Shown: positions 20,820 through 30,265 of the stretch, one piece after another
Layout: the number at the start of each line of letters is the position of its first letter
Numbering within the stretch: position 1 is the first letter of the stretch
Assembly: GCA_036362985.1 (NCBI GenBank)
Contig: JAYGXS010000007.1
Coordinates: 17,846,877-17,910,876 of the forward strand
Direction of reading: 5' to 3'
Origin: Ligula intestinalis
Lineage: Eukaryota; Platyhelminthes; Cestoda; Diphyllobothriidea; Diphyllobothriidae
Length of the DNA stretch: 64,000 nt
Notes under the pieces: model-generated
Database searches by the model: none
Told to the model about the DNA's origin: nothing
Seen by the model: only the letters and a program-made list of their open reading frames with translations
Program-made: the position numbers and the translations under genes

Positions 20820-21285
20820 CATCACGCATTGACTCATCCTTCCAAATTTACCTAGTTCCTCGATTTTCATCACGTGTGCCGTCCGCCTCTGCCCTTCTTT
20901 CTCACTTTATCGTTTGTCGGCCGCTTTCTGGGAGACGTTTTCCTGATCCGGAACAGACTTGACCCGATAGTCAACAAACATGTCGATTCCTCCCCACCCA
21001 TCGGAAGACTGAGGTGTGCAGTTAAGTCTTCCACAGGACAATCTGACCGAATCTCCTGACCTAGGACGTTTCCTGGTTCGGCATCGCACATTGTCTCATT
21101 CTTCCTAATTTCCCAAGTGCCTCGATCGTCTTCCCATTTGCCCTCCGCTTCTGCCCTTCTTAACCACTTTTTCCTGTACCGACCGTTTTTCTCGAAGCCA
21201 TTGTGTTCCTGTGAACGGACATGATCCCTACAATCAACAAACTTGTCTATTCCTCACCGTCCAATCTGACCGAATCTCTGCACGT
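20820..21285. repeat. Diverged tandem duplication inside the Merlin element
   Basis: A block from GACTCATCCTTCCAAATTTA (about 20830) to AATCTGACCGAATCTC (about 21054) recurs from GTCTCATTCTTCCTAATTTC (about 21090) to AATCTGACCGAATCTC (about 21276). No coding signature is seen in this part of the element. Confidence 0.55.
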
Positions 21286-22710
21286 TCGCGAACCAAGCGA
21301 GGGAGGTCGCAAGCAAAGTGAGCCAGTGCACCAAGGTCATGCTACCATCCCCCAGTCATTCTGGGTTACTATTTATCGACGATTGCTACCTGGGGACATC
21401 ACCCCCCCCCCCGGGTGACTCATTGTGCTTTGGCACAGCAACTCAGTGGCTTACTTAGGCTCATTAGCCAGCATCAACACCGGATTGACTCGCCTACACC
21501 CTACTGTCGTCCCGACTGCTACGTCTCGCCGCATGCCTGTCGCTATCTGATCATCTGCAGTTCCCGCCCAGGCACCAAACTCACGCCCCCCCTCCAATCT
21601 TTGGCTCAAGCCGACCAAGGTCGCGAGTTCTCTCACACTCCCCAACTGCACCCCGTTTGGACTCCGGTGGGAACCCCCTGATTCAACTTGGGCTACTTAC
21701 CAACTAACTTAAGAGTGAATAGTGAAGTTTACTCTTCGGTTAATCGGTTTGGTCGAATCTCTTGTTCCCGGTCGTTTCTCGGTACAGCTTCAGCTGCGGC
21801 CAACTAACTGAGCCACGGCCACTAACTATGCGGTCCCATACTTAGGGATCTTCTATCATCTCAATTACAGTCCCCATGCTCCGCGTCATTTAGGATTCCC
21901 ACAACAGTTCGCCTCGGTTACACTTTTCATAATCCGCGGACTAAGCCTCTGTAAAACGCCGAGGGAATAAGTTCTATTTCCCCGTCCACACCTCAAAAAC
22001 TTATAATTCAGTGTTTCCTTTTACTCACACAAAAATAACATTTACGGAAAAATATTTACAAACGGCCTCCTTTCGCACTGTTTTAGCCGTTCCCCTTCGA
22101 CCGCATGCGGTGGCTTCGGTTGGTTCGTTCCTTCTACACGGGTTCCTACAAACAAATTAGCTTTCGCTTAGCTGTCTTACCTGTGGCAGCATCCGCATCT
22201 TAGTCTTTCATTGCATTGGACGCTCGTTGATCCAGCTTCCTCCGCTTCTTTTTCCTTTCGGCCACCAACCTGCAGTAAACTTTGCCGTTGCGCAGTTCAG
22301 TTTTGGCTGCGGCACATGCTACGAGCTGAATTATAAGTTATCCATTTTACCTTCCCCACCGGGTACTTTTGTTGTGTTTCTCTCGTCGCTTCCGCTGCAG
22401 TCTTCCTTCGATGCGTGGCAATCTTCGCTTGCTTTGCTGGTCGTTAAGTGGCTGCCGCATTGCTCGACTGCACCTGCAACAAAGAAACTATTACGAAAAA
22501 CTTTCCTGAAACTCACCTTCATGAGAGCTATCCAAGCCCGCACCAGCATCATCACTCCACCTTCCTGACCCATGCGCTGCGATTGCTGGGTATTGCCATA
22601 TATCTGTGGAAACCGTCGGCGTTCCGCCCAACCGCACCGTCTTTTCGTACACATAATCTGATATTATGACTAGTTTTACATGCATTAAACTCTTACCCGA
22701 TCCGCTGGGT
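21286..22710. other. Merlin element interior without recognised gene
   Basis: Pyrimidine-rich on the plus strand; a poly-C run lies at about 21402-21412. The short frames here have no domain I recognise. Confidence 0.4.
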
Positions 22711-23900
22711 TCACCTTCGTTTCCGCCATCTACCTGCATGTTCACGTCCTCCATTTCCTCTAACCGCAGGAGGCAGCAAGTCTCCGGATTGAGGTTTTTG
22801 TTTACCAGTCATTTTCGGGTGCGCATTTTCGCTTCTGTTAAGTAATGGTGAGGTGCCGTAGGAAAAGAACATACGTTTCGTCATATTCACGGGGTACAGA
22901 TGAGCTATGTGGCTGCAGAAAGTATCCCAAGCTTCCGGCACTTTATTCATTCGGAAGGCAAACCACATTCGCCATTGGATTTTCTCAACGTGTGCCCAAA
23001 CGAACCTTCCTGGAATAGTTCCACTTTGGCGCAGACCCCGTTTAAGTCGACTCCAAAACGCCTCAATGTCTTGCGTGTACTTGCCCGTAATTGGGTCCAC
23101 ATATTTCTCAGTGTGGTTTACCACGTAATGCGAATAACCCATTGTCTTCAGCTTACTATAGCTGCTCCAACAGTCTGTCACGATTTCACTGCCGTGCTTC
23201 ACTCTCCCGCATATGAAACTGCAGAGGGACGGCGCAGAGCGGCTGCTCGGTTTTTCGCACACTGCCCTTCTCTTGACAGTGTCGGACATACCGATTACCC
23301 ACAATTGCCGCACTTTTCGCCCTCGGTTGTACTTACGGCGGGTAATCATCGACTGGTTCACCTGCACTTGAATTCCGGGTCCACCGATGGACGAAGCTAC
23401 CCTGTTCAGGGTGTAGGAACAGACGTTCCTACAAATTGCAAACCAGTTTACGGCCGGTTTTAAGGATACTCCACAGACAGCTCCCGCTTCCTGTACCGTT
23501 ATGCCGGCAACAAACGCCAGGCACATATTTGCTAGCTTATGCAACGTTAACCGGCTTCCATAAAATATAGAATTCGTCCGCACAGATTGTTTGCTGAGGC
23601 ACAGAGCGCACCTGAAGATTTGTCCGTCTCCGTTCTGCGCCTACTTCTGCAAGGACACTCGTCGGCCACAAGAGCATCGTAAGTCCGTTGATAGGAGACT
23701 TCTGCTGCGGAGGTAGGGCACCAGTTTGGCCGAATTGATGGTTTGCAGAAGCCTATTGTCTGGTGTCGGTTTGTCCAATCGTAGGAACCTCGATGACCTG
23801 TGGACCTGGCTAAAGTATAAAACGAGTGCACTTTTAGATCCATCCTTAAATACTCCGCCCCACGTAGGCCCAGCTTACTAACCGAGGTGGACCGTAACCC
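22711..23900 (-). pseudogene. Merlin (ISXO2/IS1595-like) transposase with first catalytic residue lost
   Basis: The main frame (23583-22711, 290 residues) carries the whole catalytic domain. It shows VQVNQSMITRRKYNRGR at residues 73-89, GSEIVTDCWSSYSKL at 131-145, and VVNHTEKYVDP then DIEAFWSRLKRGL at 172-184. In Merlin/IS1595 transposases the first block is normally 'V-D-E-S', supplying the first Asp of the DDE/DDN triad. Here it reads N76-Q77, while D137 and E174 are kept. An upstream frame (to about 23900) with WTNRHQTIGFCKP and CRSRR matches the N-terminal zinc-ribbon part, shifted by a frame break near 23600. The enzyme excises and reinserts the element, and this copy should be inactive. 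Confidence 0.8.
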
Positions 23901-23975
23901 TCTAAATGGGTCGTCTTCTTGCCCTTCTCCTCTTTCGCCCCGCAATTTCCCCCCTTCTATTCTGTTCCTGTACAC

Positions 23976-25951
23976 CTAGACGTCTTTCGGCTTACCTTCT
24001 TTATCGGTTAACTAGCAGGCAAGGCTGTGCCTGCTGTGGGCTGTTCGGTGGAGTATTGGACGGGGTTTCTGTCCGAAAATTGGCTTCCGCGGTTTGCATT
24101 CTTCCAAAGCTGTGTGGGAAGGTAAAAAAGCTCATACTATTTGCTTTGGTTGCGTACTCAGTATCTTTCTGCTTAGACCTGCGATTATAATGGCAGGCTA
24201 CTTGCGCAGTAAACGAGCTTACTGCAGGCCCAGTTGGGATCATACCCGATAGCTCCAAATATGTCTGTCTGGCTGCCAACCGTTGCGAAATCGGCTTCTC
24301 CGGATAGCGTTAACGCGTTCCTGCTAGAAAAGACAGAAAACCAGCTCGATGTCTTTAATTTGCGCGCCCGTTCGTGCTCCTTGCCGCGAACCATACCATT
24401 AATTGTATCAGCAATTTCAAGGAATATTTACTTAAATTTAGTCCACTTATTTCAGTTATTACAATGCACTTCGTTAAGGAGAACCAGCACTTACCTGGTT
24501 ATTCCCCATATGTCTGTCTGGCTTCCTTGTAACGCCCCAGCGCCCTGTTGTTCTTTGGTAGCGTATATTCTTCCTGATTATGGCCGGTACTCAGTCGTTC
24601 GTCTACATCCGTTGTCTTCTGGCTGACTCCACACACTTTTATTCCAGTACAATGCTCGATCACAGGAACAGTCACTCATCGAGATGATAAGCCGAGGCCA
24701 AGTGTTAACACACATATTTATTACGAGTACAGTAGAATAATAACGATAATAAACTGTCATACAGGTGAACACGTAACCGAAGAAGACAATCGGGGGAAGG
24801 TGGAGCTGGAGACTACCACCGGGGAAGGGAAACACTCCGTGGCATCCTCACAGGAAGGGCGACTGTTATTCACAACTGTCTACTAGGGAGGGTGGGGCTG
24901 GAGACCACCACCAGGGAGGGGACAACTATTACACCACTTTACCTGCGAGGTCACACGACCTACAAAATCCTGGACTATATTCAAAGTCACCGCGCCGAAG
25001 TAATTAAAACAAGGATCAATCTCATTGTTCTCTGGAGACTGTAATGATCCCAGGAAACTGAATGGGTTTGTTTGACTGAGGTGGGACTTGTTTACGCGCG
25101 AACCTGGGATGACGATGTGAAGCTCGTGAGTGAGTGAAAATGACCGGTGTCCCTTCCTATCAACTGCCGACCCTTCCCGCAGTCCCAGAATTAGCTCTAT
25201 AAGGCGCTCTATACAGGCTCTCCTGTTTTCAACTGGCTCTCATCGTGCCTCCCCACAACTGGCTGAAACTATGCCCATCCAACGACTCCGGCTTCCAATC
25301 CTCTACCTGCAGTTGCAACGTGCTCTGTGCTCCCCACCGGTTATATAGCTTGTTTGACAGTAACGCTCTCTATCCAGAGGCCCTTACTTGTCCTCATGTA
25401 CACCCCCTTTCCCCTAGATATTCTCCCCTTATTGCTCTTAGTACATGCTTAACCTTCTTCACAGACTTACCGTCTTCTATCGTATGTATGCGTTGTGACG
25501 ACTTTGACAGTTCCGTTCAGACCTGCCTTAGACCGTATTTACCACCGGCATTCGACGTTACGCAGTGTATACCAGCTATCCCACAACCTTGACCACACAG
25601 GATCATTACAACTCTACATCCTACTTCACGCATATTTTTGCTGGTATTTCATTGGTCGCCAGCGCAGCGGCTCGGCTTTGCGTGTCCTTGAGACCATATA
25701 TTCAATTCCTGGAATATTTTTCCTCCAATTACCTTACGCGGCTTGACTTTGTTGGTTTCCACGCTGCTTTTTTCCCTTTTATTACTCCAAAGACCAAATT
25801 TAGGCGTTCCTACGTAATTTTCTTAGTTTTTTAAATGTGTTCACTCTCTCTCTCTCTACCCCTGATATGTCCCACTCATACTTTCCCCTATTACCACTCT
25901 CCCGTCTTGGAGTTGGGCGCGCTTCGCGCGCACTCATACGACCCCATAACA
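23976..25951. other. Merlin element, flank beyond the transposase
   Basis: No gene is recognised. A diverged direct repeat of about 45 bp is present (GGGGGAAGGTGGAGCTGGAG at about 24790 and AGGGAGGGTGGGGCTGGAG at about 24884). A GCGCGC-TTC-GCGCGC palindrome lies at 25917-25931, shared with the short Merlin derivatives. Confidence 0.5.
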
Positions 25952-26340
25952 CAATCCTACCCAAGAGTCGTCTCAACATCGAGTGCGAGTGAGTCCGCAA
26001 TTCGGTAGAAGTAAATTTAATCTCGGCAACGTGTGCCCTTGAGGAGGCACATTGCTAGGAGGCAATGTCATCTCGACTACTTTTGCCAGTGAGTCGGCAA
26101 ATTGGGTAGGAGGAAAGAATGTGCTGGTGTGATCTCGTTGATAAGAGGAAATGAGATTTCGGACACGGGGCATCCCAATGAGAGCTGAGTCGGACGAATG
26201 CGTCAGTGAATGAGGCTCACTGCCCTCCAGACACAAAATTGAGAAAGTGGAACATCAAATGTATGAAATGTCATCGATGCATACATAATTGCATGTTAAG
26301 TGTACCATGAAAATAACCCACGAGCAATAGTTTCAATGAT
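25952..26340 (-). repeat. LTR copy 3, right part
   Basis: Resumes with GTCTCAACATCGAGTGCGAGTGAGTCCGC, continuing the 50-bp minisatellite cut at 20425. It runs through the ACACAAAATTGAGAAAGTGG and TGCATACATAATTGCATGTT blocks shared with copies 1 and 2. Confidence 0.75.
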
Positions 26341-26613
26341 TATGGGCGGAGGAATGTCCGTTCACAGGAAAGATGTGATAGGATGGCAACACATTTCATA
26401 GAATGCTCGAAAAAATTGTTTGAGGTTAGACCTGGTAATGAATGGCTGAGTTGTGTTGAAGGCATCAATCTCAATTCGCAATAGGTTGTCGGCAACCACG
26501 TTTCCCTATCCATTGGCACGATGAGTGACGCAGGGAAAGCAGAACGGTGAAGTCAAGTTCGAAATTTCATGAAGAAATTGTCAGCCACATCAGAATGTTG
26601 TGGGGTGTGCAGA

Positions 26614-26630
26614 TCACGTCGGGGTCACCA
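26614..26630 (-). promoter_or_regulatory. Primer-binding site for tRNA-Trp, copy 3
   Basis: TCACGTCGGGGTCACCA on the plus strand, an exact match to the tRNA-Trp 3' end, followed by an LTR starting TGTAGTTGCC at 26633. Confidence 0.85.
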
Positions 26631-26632
26631 AT

Positions 26633-27303
26633 TGTAGTTGCCTTAGCCATGGTTGGGCCCTGATCACTACAATCATCAGGTCGAATCCCAGGTTGGAAGT
26701 TAGAAGGCAAAAGTCACCAGAAGGAGTGGTTTATTGTATACAGAACTCCTAGTTGCAGTATCATGTGGCAGTGGCCACTGGCGAAGCCAGGACTGGTCCT
26801 GACTGCGTCCAGCCAGGCCTGAGAGAATTGACTGTCTGATGTATGGGGTGATGACAGTTGCTTTAGTGGAATTTTGAAGCAAGTTAAAGTGGTCTGTGAG
26901 TGGTGCGTTGCAATTACTCGAAGGAATGTTGCCTGCAACGGCCCCCTGCTGTGTGGCCAGAAGTGTCGCGTGAAGTGGCTCTTACGAAGGTGTGCTTATT
27001 AAGCAGAGGTCAACTGTCCGGACTGCAGGAACGCCGAAAGACGGGGGAGGCTGACGCAGCTGTGATCGGTTAGCCAGAGGCAGCTGCGAGGTCAAGCCTC
27101 GGGGCTGGGGGCGCCAGTGAAGGAAAGCATTAGAGCAGTTCTTTGTGACGACACGACTGTGGGGCAGTGAGCCTTGAAGAATGAAGGAGGGGAGAGAATT
27201 ATGGCACTCCGCCACAGCTCCCCGTCAGACACAGAACGAAGTGAATGAATCGAAAGTGTGCCAACGGTGAAAAGATGGAGACAGACACTGTGGTTGCCCG
27301 CCA
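26633..27303 (-). repeat. LTR copy 4, truncated
   Basis: Parallels the first 670 bp of the other LTR copies and stops at TGTGGTTGCCCGCCA, where Gypsy integrase sequence resumes. The truncation marks the right edge of the array. Confidence 0.75.
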
Positions 27304-28141
27304 CAATTTCACTAAAATGCTGGGGTGTTCGCACATTAAAACCTACTGCTTACCACCCAGCATCTAACGGCCTCTTTAGGCGTCTTCATCGTCACCTCAA
27401 GTCTGCGCTGATGTCTCACTCTGTAACGCACAAGTGGAACGACAATCATCGTTTGTACTCTTAGGCATTTGCTCAACTGTCAAGGAAGGCCTTAAATGCA
27501 CCGCCACCGATCTCGTTTACGGCACACCCTTCAGTTCACCCGGCTAGCTCGTGCCATCTTCTGTCGTCCCCACTGACGTCACGAACACTTTCTTGCGACA
27601 AAAGAAACAGCGTCCAACTGCGTCCGACCCCACGTGGTCGACTCCCCGAAGCGTTTTCCCGCATGACGCTTTTAACGCTATACCGTTAGTCTTCGTCCGG
27701 TACGACGCAGTTCGCGAGCCCCTTTTTCCACTGTACGACGGTCCCTACAAAGTGCTGCAACATATGGACAAATATTTCGTCATTCAAAAGGCTGATGATA
27801 CCGATACGGTCTCCATCGAGAGACTGAAGCCAGCCTACGTTGAATGCACACCGTCTCCCCCTGGCTTGTCCGCTCCTGTTGCACTCCCCCCCCCCCCCCC
27901 TCCTCCCCCCCCCCTTCTCCCCCCCCCCCCCCCCATTCAATCTGCCGCCTCCATTCGCCCGCCACAGCCACTATCCTTCTCCCCTCGTGTACAATTACTC
28001 CCTTCCACGCGTTCTGGTAGACACATACCGACCTCCAGGAATTTTTTGTTTAACATGTGTGTGTGTTTGACCATTGATTTCGATGAAGTTTACCAAGTGC
28101 ACCAACAGGTTGCTACAGAAGGTGATGGTCTCAGGGGTTAG
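27304..28141 (+). pseudogene. Gypsy integrase C-terminal part
   Basis: This picks up where the fragment at 9561-10120 stops. Frames read NFTKMLGCSHIK and TAYHPASNGLFRRLHRHLKS. In an active enzyme the last block is 'HPxxNGxVERxHR' with the catalytic Glu, here replaced. The 27551-28141 frame then carries VFVRYDAVREPLFPLYDGPY, KVLQHMDKYFVIQ and DTVSIERLKPAYV, the C-terminal DNA-binding domain of this Gypsy group. A Pro-rich tail encoded by poly-C follows. Stops and shifts occur at about 27463 and 27545. In life this enzyme would insert the cDNA into chromosomes. Confidence 0.8.
27887..27936. repeat. Poly-C low-complexity tract
   Basis: Nearly pure C with a few T. It is read as poly-Pro in the Gypsy frame and prone to sequencing length error. 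Confidence 0.95.
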
Positions 28142-29720
28142 CTTTCAAGAAATGGAGGACGTAGTTAGCGGCTCTGCACTCTTCACCTTCTTCCGGAGTC
28201 TAAAAGACTAAACGAGGTCTGGCGTAGGCTGCTTTATCTAATGCAAGTCAAAACAGCGCCTACCTTAGTCTTAAGTGACAGTAGACTTTGCGCGGGTACA
28301 GCTGCACTTTCTACCCTCACTAACCCATAGCAGGCGTGAAGACAGGCCCAATGAGGCCGAGACTGATACGGCTACTACTGTTCATACTATTGCTGACTTT
28401 CAATGTAGCCGAGTCTTAGTAGTCGCATTCCCCCTAGGACTAGGGCTCATATCCCCTGGCCCTAACAAGGAGTGTGACTCTGGGTTTAAATATTTCGGGT
28501 AAGTACATGCTTGGGATCCTGAGCACAGCAGCATTTGCCTTGATTTCCGCAATATTAACTCCATCCATTGAGTTGTGTACAGTTCTACTAGGTACGGACT
28601 AAGACACTGCTGCTGTAGGTACGTGCCTATACTAAAAGTGCTAATTTCTAGCAATCATGCTTACTGAGGACAGTAAATAGTATACTATGATTGTTTCGTA
28701 TAAACTGCAAGGCAGGCATCCCAAGAAATGTAACTTCAAGGGAAGGCGTCCTTTCCCAAAGGATGCCTTTCCTTGAAAGTATACTATAAGTACTGCCTGT
28801 ATATGCTTTTTAAGGAGTCGCATCCCGTATGCATTCCCCATCTATGTGAGGTAATAGTGATTAGCATTTGGATAGTTATAGCACAAGTCCTACCATGCCC
28901 TTATGTCGAGCAACTTGCTGTCAATATATTACATGTAAGCTTTCTACTGTACGACAATACAGTATCAGGTAGGTATAGTAGGATAGTCAATGTCAGTGCA
29001 ACAGGAATAGGGCAATATTAGTGTTGCTGGTAGTATTGATAATAGTGGTGATACTAGCGCATCAGGGCTTTCCTTGGTTTTCGCCCTCTCAACTCTAGTC
29101 ATCAGGCCATGTTGTCTTATTTTTAACGAGGCTTTATTAATTAATATCGCAGGTTCTGTCATGACACATGTTGCTGCAGTAGCCTTTTGTGCTGGCACTA
29201 ATTTACTAGTTACCCTTACTCGCGCACGGCAGGTGCCCAGAAATATTCGAGGTGCTCGAGTCCTGTATTTCTACTGTTGCAACTACTGTTTTCACTGCTG
29301 CTTCTAGCGGCGTATCTGAAGTATTGTAGTGTACAGTCTTTACATATAAGGGGATATAAGTATGCTCAAGGTTAAACAAATGTATATGTAATAAGAGCTG
29401 AAAATCTATCATGCATTTATGTCGGAACAAAGTGACATGTGCCATTTTGCACGATGCTTCTGTTGGGAGTGCTGTGCCTATGCTAATCGTGTTAGTCTTA
29501 GTAATCATACTTGCTAAAGTCAGTAAGTGACAGATTTCACGTCCGTAAAGAATGACTGTCTTACGAAAGACCACCGTATACCTGCAAGTTGGCCGGATCT
29601 GGCGAGGTTTCGATAAATTTCCACGGCATCAGATAGGAACCAAACGTTGTCCACCCTGGGCCTTCCCTGTTTGGACAGTCCTTCGTCGAGCGTTTTTTTT
29701 ACACCATCAACGCTCTGGTG
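28076..29720 (+). repeat. Family-B repeat, copy 1
   Basis: Shares blocks with 39860-41600, 49470-50530 and 51240-52200: TTTCGATGAAGTxxACCA near the start, GTGACAGTAGACTTTGCG (about 28276), CATATCCCCT...ACAAGG.GTG (about 28449), and GTGCTAATTxCTAGxAATCAT (about 28636). No protein is encoded. It separates the Gypsy coding end from its 3' LTR, so it probably inserted there. The right half is diverged and its limits are approximate. Confidence 0.5.
28732..28780. repeat. Short perfect-like hairpin
   Basis: ACTTCAAGGGAAGGCGTCC and TTT are followed by CCC and the reverse complement AAAGGATGCCTTTCCTTGAA. The arms are about 22 bp with two mismatches. Confidence 0.75.
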
Positions 29721-29732
29721 GGAGATTTATGT

Positions 29733-30265
29733 AGATCCTTATACTCTTTTTTTAGATGGTAAGTTCGTTTAAATTTGCCGATTTTGACACAATTTTTGAA
29801 ATACACATTTTGAAAAAGCACATTTTCAGACTAGCCTCACATGGCCTTTTCTGTCAGTTCCCACATATTTCTTGCATGTTCTGCCCTGCATCTTCTCACC
29901 AGTTGCCTTTCGCTCCACCCGTTCAACGACAGTAACATCTGGTGATCAACTCCGGGCTCAGGATCCAGTATCAGCGATTAGTACGCAAGTATTGAGCAAT
30001 CCTTCCGGGTTCTGACGGTCAAACCGGGCTTCCAACTTCGATCGTACCATCTTCCTTGAAGTCAATCTCCTGGCTACTGCGGAGGACCTTCAGTTTGACC
30101 CATGAGCCATATCATTATCATTTACATTGCTGTTAATCATTTTTTACCCTTTTTCCGTCATCGTAGTGAAGGAGCTCATTTACTACTAAATAGTACTATG
30201 TTTGTAAGTTCTGTGTTGCATAATTTTCCCATACGTTTTATGCATTTTGTAGGCCTTAGGCACTA
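29733..30265 (+). repeat. 3' LTR-like repeat of the Gypsy element
   Basis: Direct repeat of 7650-8150 (see that entry). About 530 bp, similarity ending after TTTTGTAGGCCTTAGGCACTAC. It sits in the 3' LTR position once the internal insertions are removed. Confidence 0.65.

Larger units (their letters stand above)
20426..25951 (-). mobile_element. Merlin-superfamily DNA transposon inserted in LTR copy 3
   Basis: The plus-strand left end is GGTGAGGTTGTC...AAGGGTCG. The right end, read on the minus strand, is GGTAGGATTGTGTTATGGGGTCG. These form a diverged terminal inverted repeat starting GG as in Merlin elements. The flanks GAAAAGTC (20418-20425) and CAAGAGTC (about 25944-25951) match at 6 of 8 positions, consistent with Merlin's 8-9-bp target duplication. 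The interior encodes an ISXO2/IS1595-like transposase (22711-about 23900). Confidence 0.75.
10121..27303 (-). mobile_element. Tandem LTR-internal array of a tRNA-Trp-primed Gypsy-like element, interrupted
   Basis: Four LTR copies occur in the same orientation: 10121-about 11440; 11762-13206; 19161-20425 plus 25952-about 26340; and 26633-27303. Short (about 250-300 bp) internal segments separate them, each ending in TCACGTCGGGGTCACCA (or one mismatch). This is the 3' end of tRNA-Trp, and hence a minus-strand primer-binding site. LTRs start TGTARTTGCC on the plus strand just past the site, as CA/TG termini require. The unit is about 1.65-1.75 kb without inserts. The internal parts keep only a scrap of pol (VVADDLSRIEIDAF, the RNase H end), so these are deletion derivatives. 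Confidence 0.75.

Noticed and set aside
22900..23463. 187-residue plus-strand frame
   Set aside because: It is the complement of the Merlin transposase, whose catalytic motifs are clear on the minus strand.
24234..24626. 130-residue plus-strand frame with repeated NMSVWLP/HMSVWLP
   Set aside because: The repeated peptide reflects a short DNA duplication (ATATGTCTGTCTGGCT) inside the Merlin element. No domain supports a gene.
27686..27971. Gly-rich minus-strand frames
   Set aside because: Produced by the poly-C tract at the end of the Gypsy integrase frame.
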